From Candidatus Thorarchaeota archaeon (lineage in GTDB: Archaea > Asgardarchaeota > Thorarchaeia > Thorarchaeales > Thorarchaeaceae): DNA of 64,000 nt. The translations under genes and the position numbers were made by a program. The notes beneath the pieces are model-generated. The model made no database searches, was not told the origin of the DNA, and was given only the letters and a program-made list of their open reading frames with translations. The stretch is from positions 1 through 64,000 of the forward strand of contig RDOF01000001.1 of the NCBI GenBank assembly GCA_011365025.1. Reading direction: 5' to 3'. Of this stretch, positions 16,570 through 25,779 are shown piece after piece. Each line of letters starts with the position of its first letter. The stretch's first letter is position 1.

Positions 16570-18783
16570 ATGGCGAGGACACAGTTTCGTCTGAGGAAGA
16601 AGTGCTTCGTTGCCATGTTAGTATTTCTCCTCGTTTTCTCATTCGGATGCGGATTTACTATAATTGATGTGTATACGCCAAGCAGTCCCCCTGAAGACAT
16701 ATTCGTTTGGGAGGCAACAGGCAATCCTGATTCCATGGACCCAGCGGTTGATAATGAGAACTTCGGAAACTGGGTGCTATCCAATATCTATGAAACGCTC
16801 TATACATATCCATTCAATAGCAGTTCAACATACCCACTAACACCTCTTCTTGCTGCAGAAGAACCATCAATCTCTCCAGATGGAAAGAACTACACCATTG
16901 AACTACGACAGGGTATCACATTCCACGATAGTACTCCATTCAATGCGAGCTGTGTAAAGTGGAACATAGAGCGCACAATGAAGATCTTTGCAGAATGGAG
17001 TGCAATAGGAACCTTAGTCGATGCGCTGCAGGGAGGTGCTCAGGTCAAGGAGGCTGCACTATCTAATGGGACAGATTCGTCAGTATTCAAAATCACCTTT
17101 GATAACTGGGTTGCCAACTCTGGAGCGTTAGAGGTGCTTGATGTCTATACGATAAGGTTCGTACTTGAGAATGCATTCTCGCCTTTCGTCACAATTCTGG
17201 CGACTGGAGCTGCCTTTGTTATGAGTCCCACGTATGCTATCGACCACGCTACCAATCAAGATTTAGCAACATGGGAAGCGTATGGAGTGGACTATGGCGA
17301 ATATGAGAACTATATGGATACCCATACCTGTGGCACTGGCCCATACATGCTATATGAATGGGTTGTGGACCAATTCGTTCACCTCGTAAAGTTTGATGAC
17401 TACTGGAGAGCCACAGAAACAGCCTCTGGGATATCACCACCATCCTATGCAGGCTCGCTTCCAGATGTATTCATTAGGATAAATGAAGATGCCCGAGGGC
17501 GCGAACTGAACCTTAGGAATGGTTTGATTGATGGGTGCTACTGGCCTATAGCAGATGCCAATGATGCCTGGGATTCTGATGAAGAAACCACCATTGACCC
17601 AAATATTCATGTTTCCACTGGAGGCCACAAATTTGCAGTCACCTTCTTTGGTTTCAATATGGGCAATCTCACAACGACAGTAAACTCTAACACCATAACT
17701 ACTGAAAGCCCCTTCAAGAACAAGCACTTCAGAAGGAGCGTCTCGTTTGCCTTCAATTGTAGCGAGTTCATTGAGGAAGGGTACAGTGGTTTTGGAGTTC
17801 AGGGCAGAGGACCAATCCCCATAGGAATGTCAGGACATAATGGTTCCAGCTTCACATTCGACTACAACATAGCCGCTGCAGTAGAAGAATGGAATCTTGC
17901 AATGCAAGACCCAGAGTTCATTTCGGCACTGAATGCGATGAATTGCTCGTTCACGTTCTACTATATTGAGAGCAGTTCATTGAAACCTCCATCAATGGAT
18001 CTGGTGCAACAGGGGCTTGAAGATGTATTTTGGCATCCTATGGCCAATCATACAGGATTGACCCACAACATGACGATCACCGTTGAAGGAGTTCTATTTT
18101 CGATCTATATTCAGTACAGTAATGAGGGCAGATTGCCTATGACAATCTTTGGGTGGGTACCAGACTATGCAGATCCAATCAGCTACTTGTACCCACTCTG
18201 TCATTCGCAAGGCGCGCTAGCTCAACAGGTTAAGTATAACAACACGGATATCGACTTGTGGTGCGATCTTGCGATTTTTGAAATTGACTCCCTCCAACGC
18301 CAAGCATACTTCAATCAAATTCAGGATACAATAGCAGATGAAGCTCCGTATCTTTGGGCAATTCAGCAATTAGAGTTCCGAACATGGAGAAACTGGACAT
18401 CGGGAGATGGTTTGACCTTCAATCCGATGCGCGATGTTTACTTCTATCATATCGTTAAGAATTACCCTCAGTACTATTCGCCATACTTACTCCTCGGGTC
18501 AACCTTTGCTAGTGCGACATTTGTGGTATTACTGGCTTATGTAGGAGTGAATCGGTTCATATCACCCACTCTGATGCGCAAGAGAATCAAACTTGCTCTA
18601 CTGGCAATCTACACAGGACTTGCTCTATGTTTGATAGTATGGGGCATCTACTTTTTCATGTCCTGGCCGTTAATACTCTCTATACTAGGACTGCTTTGGG
18701 TACCATGGTGTATCATCTATAGTGATTATATGAGTGAGCATGATTCCATGAAATCAACTCCACCAACTTATGACGTGGAGTAG
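16570..18783 (+). CDS. ABC transporter substrate-binding protein family 5 (peptide/oligopeptide type), membrane-anchored
   Basis: 737 residues. An N-terminal signal segment (LVFLLVFSFGCGFTIIDV, with cysteine) leads into the SBP_bac_5 fold: NPDSMDPAVDNENFGNWVLSNIYETL, LRQGITFHDSTPFNA, TGPYMLYEW and FKNKHFRRSVSFAF. After the binding domain come two or three membrane helices (about 640-720), giving a C-terminal anchor instead of a free or lipid-attached protein. No permease or ATPase genes are adjacent, so it is an orphan binding protein. Third gene of the tRNA-Val array. Confidence 0.85.
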   Translation: MARTQFRLRKKCFVAMLVFLLVFSFGCGFTIIDVYTPSSPPEDIFVWEATGNPDSMDPAVDNENFGNWVLSNIYETLYTYPFNSSSTYPLTPLLAAEEPSISPDGKNYTIELRQGITFHDSTPFNASCVKWNIERTMKIFAEWSAIGTLVDALQGGAQVKEAALSNGTDSSVFKITFDNWVANSGALEVLDVYTIRFVLENAFSPFVTILATGAAFVMSPTYAIDHATNQDLATWEAYGVDYGEYENYMDTHTCGTGPYMLYEWVVDQFVHLVKFDDYWRATETASGISPPSYAGSLPDVFIRINEDARGRELNLRNGLIDGCYWPIADANDAWDSDEETTIDPNIHVSTGGHKFAVTFFGFNMGNLTTTVNSNTITTESPFKNKHFRRSVSFAFNCSEFIEEGYSGFGVQGRGPIPIGMSGHNGSSFTFDYNIAAAVEEWNLAMQDPEFISALNAMNCSFTFYYIESSSLKPPSMDLVQQGLEDVFWHPMANHTGLTHNMTITVEGVLFSIYIQYSNEGRLPMTIFGWVPDYADPISYLYPLCHSQGALAQQVKYNNTDIDLWCDLAIFEIDSLQRQAYFNQIQDTIADEAPYLWAIQQLEFRTWRNWTSGDGLTFNPMRDVYFYHIVKNYPQYYSPYLLLGSTFASATFVVLLAYVGVNRFISPTLMRKRIKLALLAIYTGLALCLIVWGIYFFMSWPLILSILGLLWVPWCIIYSDYMSEHDSMKSTPPTYDVE

Positions 18784-18830
18784 CAACACGGTAGGATGGA
18801 AACGAGTGGATTTCCCAACTAACGCCGACT

Positions 18831-18859
18831 CACGCGTTCAAATCGCGTTTGGCCCACCA
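18831..18859 (+). repeat. Copy 3 of the tRNA-Val 3' end, with compensated T-stem
   Basis: CACGCGTTCAAATCGCGT followed by TTGGCCC, A and CCA. Compared with tRNA-Val the T-stem ACGTG/CACGT has become ACGCG/CGCGT, both strands changed so that pairing is kept; the acceptor half differs at two bases. It ends the interval with the substrate-binding protein and is the most distant copy. Confidence 0.72.
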
Positions 18860-18900
18860 TCTCTCAATAGAGAACTGATCCGTTTCTAGAAGGAGGACCA

Positions 18901-19341
18901 CTAGAAACGGATCATAAGGACCCTACGCTCTTCTTCGCACCCAAACAACCGATGCAATGATGACCAAAGAAACACCAGCGCCCACAGCCAGCCCAGGAAT
19001 CGACTCATAGCTTCATTTAGAATGCGAAGTCCTGCTTCGATTATTGCCACCAGACTCAGGATTGCCACCTTATACTGAATGGAAAGCCCATATATCCCTA
19101 GCACAAAAAGGAAGAAGCCGACAGTGCTAGCTAGGCTAATTACTGCACGCATCACTACAGTGAATTCCGTGTAGGGCAGCGGACCAATAGGCCAAGTAGT
19201 GAAGGTGAGAAATGTCCCAGTAGTGGTTCCAAATAATCCTATCAAGCTTCCCACTAGTCCAGCTAGAATGAGACCCCTGGGATCTCTGCCCAAACGCGAT
19301 GCGCCCTCTCCTACAGATTGGTAATAGCTGCCGTCTTCCAT
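18901..19341 (-). CDS. Membrane protein of unknown function, possibly frameshifted near the 3' end
   Basis: About 146 residues from the ATG at 19341 (GAGGGTG ribosome site). Three membrane segments fill residues 20-110. The last 30 residues in this frame look unnatural, while the neighbouring frame over 18930-19015 reads ESIPGLAVGAGVSLVIIASV then a short basic end, which is a typical C-terminal anchor. A small indel or a fusion to the tail of a lost surface protein is likely. No family recognised. Confidence 0.5.
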   Translation of the reverse strand: MEDGSYYQSVGEGASRLGRDPRGLILAGLVGSLIGLFGTTTGTFLTFTTWPIGPLPYTEFTVVMRAVISLASTVGFFLFVLGIYGLSIQYKVAILSLVAIIEAGLRILNEAMSRFLGWLWALVFLWSSLHRLFGCEEERRVLMIRF

Positions 19342-19586
19342 ATAGCACCCTCGTACGAAACTCAATCTTATTCACGTAACTCCATGAAGGAGAATAAACC
19401 TTCGCTGCAATATTCTGGCGACACGGTTAAAGCAGTAAGATTCTAAATGCAGGGTTGATTGAGTTAGTCGATAAGATGCGTCTATCCATTGGGATGGCAA
19501 TTCGTTGGGACTAGAATCAAGCGGGATGGACGAATGTTTCTTAACAGCATTTCTAATGACTCCTTAGTTAACCTTTGGGACTGGTT

Positions 19587-20255
19587 ATGGAGAAGGAGAA
19601 GATGACAAAGAAGAGGACCTATTGGCTTGAGGCCTATCAGGAGGTCGTTACAGACAGAAAGCAAGGTCCGGATTTCAAGTTAATTGAATATCTGGACATC
19701 GTCCCCAAAGGTCCTGTCCTAGATTTGGGAATGGGACGGGGTCGTCATGCCCTCTTCTTCGCAAAATTAGGCCGTGAGGTAGATGGTGTGGATGTTTCAA
19801 CCCTATCAAAGGGCATTCCAGAAGTAGTCGAAGCTGAAGGGCTGGATTTTACCTATCATAGATTGGATATGCGAGAGTTCGAGATTCAGCCAGGAAGATA
19901 CGCGCTGATAATAGCTTCAAAGATTCTACAGCTCTTTCGAAGAGCAGACATTGAGGCTCTGGCAAAGCGCATGCAGGATGGACTCAAACCTAAAGGACTC
20001 ATCTACATCTATACGTTCTCGGTAGAAGACCTTCAACATGTCAAGAGCTGGGACAAGATTGAGGAAGTTGAGGAAAACACCTATTATCACTCTGAATACA
20101 ACCTTCACTTTCACTTCTTTTCAAGGGATGAGATACTTGGGCTCTTTCCGAAACTTAAGCTTCAACATTATAGTGAGGGACTGAATTTCAATAGATCACC
20201 GTCCCGTCAACGACTAAGTGGCGTCATTCAATATGTCGGGCAGAAGATAGGGTGA
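19587..20255 (+). CDS. Class I SAM-dependent methyltransferase, TehB-like
   Basis: About 222 residues. Motif I VLDLGMGRGRHALFFAKLG, acidic VDGVDVSTLS, then YHRLDMREFEI and ALIIASKILQLFRRADIEAL. The order and the GRGRHALFFA loop resemble TehB/methyltransferase-11 types acting on small molecules. Start chosen at ATG 19587; ATG 19602 is also possible. Substrate unknown. Confidence 0.8.
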   Translation: MEKEKMTKKRTYWLEAYQEVVTDRKQGPDFKLIEYLDIVPKGPVLDLGMGRGRHALFFAKLGREVDGVDVSTLSKGIPEVVEAEGLDFTYHRLDMREFEIQPGRYALIIASKILQLFRRADIEALAKRMQDGLKPKGLIYIYTFSVEDLQHVKSWDKIEEVEENTYYHSEYNLHFHFFSRDEILGLFPKLKLQHYSEGLNFNRSPSRQRLSGVIQYVGQKIG

Positions 20256-20281
20256 GGAAATGGCCGCATGGATTGGAGTAA

Positions 20282-20764
20282 TTAACCTCTCTCCAAGCGT
20301 CTAATATACTGACCAATAGGTAGTTCTTTGGCAGATTCTGGGCACTCGCTGCAGTTGGGATGCTTGCCGCAGTTGGTTTGAGCAATACCCATTTGGATGA
20401 GCTCCTCAGGAAAACTCTGAAACATACTAAATTTGTCGCTTTCCTTCACGTCGAAGATAGTGGTCCCGTATCTCTCAAGAAACATGTCTGCAATTTGTGC
20501 GAGTTTGACCTTGGCAGCTTTAGAACTGTCATCTTGGACTGCTATGGCAAAGAGAAGGTTGCGCTCTGATAGGATAACAAAATGGAGGAGTCCAAGATTG
20601 ATTTCATCGACACCATGGCCAGCCAAGGTCTGTCCGATGGAATGCAAGGCGCTGATGAAGCCGGTCACCAGCTTGTCATCATCTCCGAAGGAGTGACACT
20701 CTCCAAAATAGGCGGATACCAGACTGTGTCCTGACTCATCCAAGATGAAAAGATTACGTATCAT
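20282..20764 (-). CDS. Longin/roadblock-like fold protein with C-terminal cysteine motif
   Basis: 160 residues. The opening MIRNLFILDESGHSLVSAYFGEC, alternating strands, and the helix of KVKLAQIADMFLERYG followed by an aromatic turn (FDVKESDKFSMFQSFPEEL) resemble longin domains of Asgard archaea and of eukaryotic trafficking proteins. A C-terminal NCGKHPNCSECPES adds a probable zinc site not part of the fold. Assignment rests on pattern only. Asgard archaea have many such proteins with small GTPase partners; none is nearby here. Confidence 0.6.
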   Translation of the reverse strand: MIRNLFILDESGHSLVSAYFGECHSFGDDDKLVTGFISALHSIGQTLAGHGVDEINLGLLHFVILSERNLLFAIAVQDDSSKAAKVKLAQIADMFLERYGTTIFDVKESDKFSMFQSFPEELIQMGIAQTNCGKHPNCSECPESAKELPIGQYIRRLERG

Positions 20765-20829
20765 AACCTGTCGCCACTTCAGAGCTGCCTTGTGGCATGC
20801 TTGGGAGATTATAGCATTGTTGGTATACG

Positions 20830-21351
20830 TTAGTAGAACATCCCTGCGCGCTCAGGGTACTTCCTTCTGAACTCCTTTAAAGCAGATTGTTCAAGGATGT
20901 CTCGAGACCTAAGCATCTCGGGACTGAGTGTTCCCAAATCAGGCCGTGTCAGAACGGGCCCTGTGAGAAGATGGTCAACGTTTTCACTGGCCAAATCTGA
21001 AAGACTCAAGGGTGAGCGGCTTAGTATTCGTTGAAGCTGCATCCTTGTCTTTTCGGGTTCGCTTAGGGTGGAAGCAAGATTTCGCAAGTCCGATTCCTGA
21101 AGGGGGCGGAACCCGTATTCTGGTGTAGATCGCATTGAGTCAAGCACCTTAGAGGGGTTAGAAAGCTCAATTCCCGCACCGGTGAACTTGTATGGACTGA
21201 GGGGAATTAGCTTGAGCTGAAAGGCAGAATCCGCGCCAACAACTAGCATTTCGCCCCCAGGAGTGGACATTACTCTCCAGCCTCTAGGCTCAGCGGAGTA
21301 CTGCTTCAATATACGGGGTAGAATATCGTCCACTGGTTCAATATCAGGCAC
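20830..21351 (-). CDS. Hypothetical protein in the longin cluster
   Basis: 173 residues from a GTG at 21351. The first 80 residues look like a mixed alpha/beta domain with a hydrophobic strand run (GGEMLVVGADSAFQLKLIPL), the rest helical and proline-poor with LSDLASENVDHLLTGP. No membrane segment. It precedes the longin-like gene on the same strand by 65 bases and could be its partner. Not recognised. Confidence 0.55.
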   Translation of the reverse strand: MPDIEPVDDILPRILKQYSAEPRGWRVMSTPGGEMLVVGADSAFQLKLIPLSPYKFTGAGIELSNPSKVLDSMRSTPEYGFRPLQESDLRNLASTLSEPEKTRMQLQRILSRSPLSLSDLASENVDHLLTGPVLTRPDLGTLSPEMLRSRDILEQSALKEFRRKYPERAGMFY

Positions 21352-21487
21352 TTTTCATCAGAATATATTGGGTCCCTTTCCCTCATAATCATGTTGCTAT
21401 GGGAGAGATAACTGGAAGCAGCCTGTGTAGTTATAGGACACCTGGCTTTTGGTGCAGGGTAGATGACTGTCAGTCCTTTCTATTGCT

Positions 21488-21865
21488 TCATGGGCGCATA
21501 GCCAAGGCTTCTCCAAGCGATAGGCCCATATCGACAGCGCCTCGTACCAAGGTGCTACCCAAGTCCAATCCCCGGATAATCTCTGAGAGCAAGTCATCGC
21601 TTGTAGTGCTGATATCGTCGTATCCATCCAGTTCGTTATAATCAAAGACATACTTGAAAGTAAGCGTCACGTCCTTGACCTGAACTCCAAGAGCTGTAAG
21701 TGTCAACCTGCGAAGTCGCTTCTGGTCATTCAGGAAGGGGCTCGTGAAGAACTCCGGGGAGTATACCACAACAGCGGCGCTTCTTGCAAATCCTTTGAAA
21801 TCTGCATAGTCATCCAAGATTACCGGAGGGATAGGAGTTGTTGATTCCTGTTTCATTAAACTCAT
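21488..21865 (-). CDS. Hypothetical protein in the longin cluster
   Basis: 125 residues, ATG at 21865. Contains ARSAAVVVYSPEFF and a later strand VKDVTLTFKYVFDYNEL; soluble. No cysteine motif or membrane segment. The 225-base AT-rich gap upstream (21866-22090) holds no gene that I can support. Function unknown. Confidence 0.5.
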   Translation of the reverse strand: MSLMKQESTTPIPPVILDDYADFKGFARSAAVVVYSPEFFTSPFLNDQKRLRRLTLTALGVQVKDVTLTFKYVFDYNELDGYDDISTTSDDLLSEIIRGLDLGSTLVRGAVDMGLSLGEALAMRP

Positions 21866-22090
21866 CTCGCTGCTTCCATTTCAGACCCCCCCGCCCCTTC
21901 ATTTCCACTGGAGCAGACGAGGGATCCACTGCTGAATTAGGCCTCCCGGCCAATCCTAATACTGCATATCCGTAGCTATTAATAAATGTATCTATTCTTT
22001 TATTCTTTTAACAATTTGCTTAAGTAAAGTCCTTTGAACACGTGTTCTAATGCAACGAAGCTCAAGTGCGTGAAGAGAATTGGCTGAGAA

Positions 22091-22612
22091 CTACTCATCT
22101 GAGGACCACGTAATGGATGATTCCGATGGTTCTTCTGAGAGCGGGGCAAAGGACTCGCATACCCTTCGCATTCGTTCCAAGTGCTGACCCTTCAAATATG
22201 CGAGATATTCGAAGACCATGCCGACGACTTTCGATTTGGCGCGAGATGAGATGGAGAGATAGAACTTGTGCGACTTAAGCCCTCGCTCAAGAACCTGGTT
22301 GCATACCGTCACACGTTGGAACTGCAATGTCGAACCAAAGGGCGAAGTGAAATCAAAGGGATCGCTACTGGGAGGCGGCCACTTGCCGTGAATCCCCTGA
22401 GCCTCCTCAATTGTACTGAAAACCCCAGTGAACATCATGTCTTCGATTTTAGCGATGAACTCCTCTTCCGACTCCTGTAAAACTAGGAGAAGAGCTTGTA
22501 CCTCAGGAATTTTTGTCTTCTCAAATTCATCCGCATAGTACTGAAGGTCGTTTAGTGCGGTAGCTAGCGCTAGATTCAGCATATGCTTGACAGGGTCCTT
22601 GGATTCAGACAT
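22091..22612 (-). CDS. Helical-bundle protein, possibly ferritin-like fold
   Basis: 173 residues made of two long helical pairs: ALNDLQYYADEFEKTKIPEVQ with ESEEEFIAKIEDMM, then LKSHKFYLSISSRAKSK with FEYLAYLKGQHLERMRRV. The spacing of E, Y and H residues recalls rubrerythrin-like ferritin-fold proteins, but the metal ligands are not all present, so it could be a degenerate or merely similar bundle. Acidic C-terminus. Confidence 0.5.
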   Translation of the reverse strand: MSESKDPVKHMLNLALATALNDLQYYADEFEKTKIPEVQALLLVLQESEEEFIAKIEDMMFTGVFSTIEEAQGIHGKWPPPSSDPFDFTSPFGSTLQFQRVTVCNQVLERGLKSHKFYLSISSRAKSKVVGMVFEYLAYLKGQHLERMRRVCESFAPLSEEPSESSITWSSDE

Positions 22613-22668
22613 GTGAGGTGGTCTATTACATACTTGAATAAAAGAAATTGTTGTTCATGGTCCATATT

Positions 22669-23406
22669 TTATGATGTGAACTGGTCCTTGCCCTTCAGAT
22701 AGGACATAATCTGACTATACTCCTCAAAATCCATTAGGTCTTTTATTGCTGGAAGCCCCTCATCAACGAATGCAATGAGTGAGTGGAGCTTCAATTCTGA
22801 TTCTTGCGCCTTTTTCTTGGCCCCTTGTTGTCTATCGATGATGACTGCGATGTCTTTGCACTCGATATCTTGGATTCCGCGCCTTTTGGCCTCTGCCAGT
22901 ATTTGATCACGAGCTACGAGTTTACTTGTCATTCCTGTCACGAGATCATCGACAATGCAAAGAACGTCGCCATCTTCAAGAACCCCCTCCAGAAGCTCAT
23001 GCTGACCATAGCTGTCAATGGCTTTCACTAGGTCCTCTTGAGTCTTGACTCCTAGGACCTTTCGCGTATGGCAGGCAGGTAGTCCTGACTCCAGAGAGAG
23101 AGCCGTGGCGATTGGCACGCCTGCAAAGGCAATCCCGACGAGCTTGGTGACACCAGGAGCTGACTCCCTAAGTAGCTGTGCCATGGCCTTTCCAGTCTTT
23201 TTCAACGTATCAGGGAAGGAGCTGAGAAGCCTAAGTTGGATATAGAATGGACTCCAGAGCCCAGAAACAAGAGTCCATCCCTCTTTCCTATCACGGAATG
23301 CGGTGAGAAGCATGCGATTCTGATAGATTTCCCTCATGATACTCTGCTTTAGAGAGGTCATGTTATCGGCCATAGGGTACGCCTGAGACTTCTGAGCTGC
23401 ACTCAT
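22669..23406 (-). CDS. Orotate phosphoribosyltransferase-like protein
   Basis: 245 residues. The PRPP-binding loop CIVDDLVTGMTSKL matches the OPRT type of VDDxxTTG, the strand LVGIAFAGVPIATALS precedes it, and VSGLWSPFYIQLRLLSS resembles the N-terminal substrate region. It should transfer ribose phosphate from PRPP to orotate in pyrimidine synthesis, or may be a paralogue; at 245 residues it is longer than the usual 180-210. No other pyr genes are adjacent. Confidence 0.75.
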   Translation of the reverse strand: MSAAQKSQAYPMADNMTSLKQSIMREIYQNRMLLTAFRDRKEGWTLVSGLWSPFYIQLRLLSSFPDTLKKTGKAMAQLLRESAPGVTKLVGIAFAGVPIATALSLESGLPACHTRKVLGVKTQEDLVKAIDSYGQHELLEGVLEDGDVLCIVDDLVTGMTSKLVARDQILAEAKRRGIQDIECKDIAVIIDRQQGAKKKAQESELKLHSLIAFVDEGLPAIKDLMDFEEYSQIMSYLKGKDQFTS

Positions 23407-23464
23407 TCTTAATCCTGTCGAGGGAAGGCAGAAGGCATAAGCAGGATGAGTCGAAAGAATAGTT

Positions 23465-24538
23465 GTGAATTCCTTGGATCCTATGGAGTGGCTCCTGGCA
23501 AATTCGGGACCAGCAATTCGGTTTCAGGCGGTAACAGACTTGCTTCGAGAGCAGGATATCAAAGCGGTGAGTGCGGCACTCGGTGAACTCAATAGAAGCT
23601 CCATTGTATCCAGGTGGATGGAACGGCTTGGAAGAGGAGTTGGGATGAACCAGCTTCACTCCTCAAACCCTTCGGCCTTTGAGAATGTTGTGGGAAAACT
23701 CGTGGAACTCGGGATGCGAGCCGGTCTTCAGCCCTTCGACAACAAAACACTTCCATTCAGAGTATGGCTATCAGAGGGAACAAAGCAGAGTAAGTATTCG
23801 CCTTTCAAGGTGTTCTTACGTGTCCTTGTTGCCTCATTTTTGTCCTTTGCAGGCTATTCTGACACACAACCGGTTCATGAGGTGCTTGCTGAACGTCTGG
23901 ACAGCTTGTATTCCTTTGCGGCAAATCCAAATTACCAAGACATCTATGAGGCGGTCCATGACACCGAGAAGAAGGAGAAGCGCGAAAGGAAGCATAGAGT
24001 AGTCAGCCCAGAGCTGTGTGCAGACCAGCAATTTGTGCTGCCATCGATTCACGATATTATAGGAATTGCTCATTCTAGGACAATTCTTCATGATCCTGCT
24101 CTTCGCCACAAGGCCGAGGCAGTAGTATCAATGATATTCAGCCCTGAATACCAAGACCTCTCTATTGGCTATGGCACGATGAAGCACCAAGGAAGATCGT
24201 ATGTAATTGGATGGAGTGTTTGTCTGCCAGGTTATAACGCCCAGCCCAGCAGCTCTTCTATGGCAAAGGTTCTTCTTTACCTCCAAGCCTTTGCTCAGTT
24301 TAAGAAGGCACAGGAGAGTAATTGGTTTGCAGAAATGATGAAACTGCTGGAGGCGTGCTCTACCGAGTTCGATACTTACAGATTTCCGAAGGAATGGCTA
24401 CCTGAGAAGAAGAGCGGATACTGGGTCAATGGTGCGTACATGGCTTTAGAAGATGACAGACGAAAGGCATCTGCAATTGAGTGCGAGTCAACCTTCAGGA
24501 TGTTCAAGCTGAAACATCTGATGGGCTTCCCCCTGTAG
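23465..24538 (+). CDS. Prenyltransferase-like alpha/alpha-toroid protein, unknown function
   Basis: 357 residues from a GTG at 23465. The start EWLLANSGPAIRFQAVTDLL is the typical repeat seen in archaeal and bacterial proteins of the terpenoid cyclase/prenyltransferase toroid superfamily; the body is all-helical with conserved W, C and H positions. No catalytic motif for prenyl transfer is seen. Its last 35 bases overlap convergently with the acyltransferase gene. Confidence 0.55.
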   Translation: MNSLDPMEWLLANSGPAIRFQAVTDLLREQDIKAVSAALGELNRSSIVSRWMERLGRGVGMNQLHSSNPSAFENVVGKLVELGMRAGLQPFDNKTLPFRVWLSEGTKQSKYSPFKVFLRVLVASFLSFAGYSDTQPVHEVLAERLDSLYSFAANPNYQDIYEAVHDTEKKEKRERKHRVVSPELCADQQFVLPSIHDIIGIAHSRTILHDPALRHKAEAVVSMIFSPEYQDLSIGYGTMKHQGRSYVIGWSVCLPGYNAQPSSSSMAKVLLYLQAFAQFKKAQESNWFAEMMKLLEACSTEFDTYRFPKEWLPEKKSGYWVNGAYMALEDDRRKASAIECESTFRMFKLKHLMGFPL

Positions 24539-25628
24539 GGGAGCTAATCTGTGCTGAACCCCTGAACATGATACTGAGGAATCTATTCTTTGTAATCACG
24601 TACTTCGTCAACAAGAAACCTATGGACACTCCAAGAAGAAACCGAATTGGCCAGAGTAGGTCGAAAAGCGTCGGGTCACCAACCGGCAAGGAAAAGAGAA
24701 AACCGACCAGAGGTATTAGATAGAATGCAATCGGATGAATCTCATAAAGCTCTTGCGAGTTCTTCCCTAATGCCATGAATAGATTCCTTGTTTTCAGTGA
24801 ATATACAAGCGCACTTGATGCCAGGAATACAGCCGTACTTCCCATCATTCCTGCAATCACATATAGCCAAATGCTGTTTCCGAAATTGTCCACGGCAATA
24901 TCAGTGAAACCATTTAGAGAGGACAAAGCAACTAGTAGGATGGACAAGGCAACAAAGAATGTCACATCGGCAGCCTTGGAATAGGTGAGCCAAGAGGTGA
25001 GCCCGCGGTTGTGCCTCATTATATTGCCAATTAGGACAAAAGTTGCTGCGATGAAAACACCACCCAGCCTCCAAGGCACCAAAGCGGGAGCAAAGAGGGA
25101 CTGGACGAAGATTGCAGTAAGAGGGAATACCACTGCAAGTGTCACACGAGAATAAGGAGGAAGATTCTGCATCAGCCTATCAGCAACAACAAAGACCATC
25201 AGACCGAAGTACATCACAGGAAGGAACCAGAGGTGTGAAGCTGATAGGGGTGGACCATTCCCGTAGGCAAACCAGAAAGCAACCTCTGCAGATGTTAGGG
25301 TAGTATCGATATTTGGTGATAGAGGAACAAAAAGGACCATCATCAGTGCATACAAACAGAAATAGGGAATTAGAAACTGCTTTCCACGCGAAACTGCAAA
25401 TCGGCGCAGGTTTCCGCGGTACCGGTCGTTATTGTAGGTTAGCCCGGCTAGCACGAAGAAGAGAGGTATAGTGAAACTGCTTAGGTGAATTGTCACTGGA
25501 TTCAGCCAAGGAATCATGGAGTGGACTAGGATTACAAAGACAATACCCATACCCTTAGCCACTTCAATCCAGTCAAGTCGGGGGGAGGTCGAGGTTTCAC
25601 TTGCCAGCTGTGGTTCGCCGAAAGTCAT
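24504..25628 (-). CDS. Membrane acyltransferase, acyltransferase 3 family
   Basis: 374 residues and about ten membrane helices. RLDWIEVAKGMGIVFVILVHS holds the conserved helix 1 with the catalytic H, and FTIPLFFVLAGLTY the FFxxSG-type region; RGKQFLIPYFCLYALM follows. This family O-acylates sugars or lipids on the cell envelope. Substrate unknown. The 3' end overlaps the convergent toroid-like gene. Confidence 0.8.
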   Translation of the reverse strand: MTFGEPQLASETSTSPRLDWIEVAKGMGIVFVILVHSMIPWLNPVTIHLSSFTIPLFFVLAGLTYNNDRYRGNLRRFAVSRGKQFLIPYFCLYALMMVLFVPLSPNIDTTLTSAEVAFWFAYGNGPPLSASHLWFLPVMYFGLMVFVVADRLMQNLPPYSRVTLAVVFPLTAIFVQSLFAPALVPWRLGGVFIAATFVLIGNIMRHNRGLTSWLTYSKAADVTFFVALSILLVALSSLNGFTDIAVDNFGNSIWLYVIAGMMGSTAVFLASSALVYSLKTRNLFMALGKNSQELYEIHPIAFYLIPLVGFLFSLPVGDPTLFDLLWPIRFLLGVSIGFLLTKYVITKNRFLSIMFRGSAQISSPTGGSPSDVSA

Positions 25629-25779
25629 AGGAGAACAGCCATCCTAGTTCTAGTTTTCAAATTATCAATTGAAGTACTTTTTAACAACTGCGTTTCGGGA
25701 CACCTAGTAGTGGTTTGCTGAGCTATACCTGACACCATGCGTCTTAGTCGGATTGTCCAAAGATATGGAGGTGTCTTCT

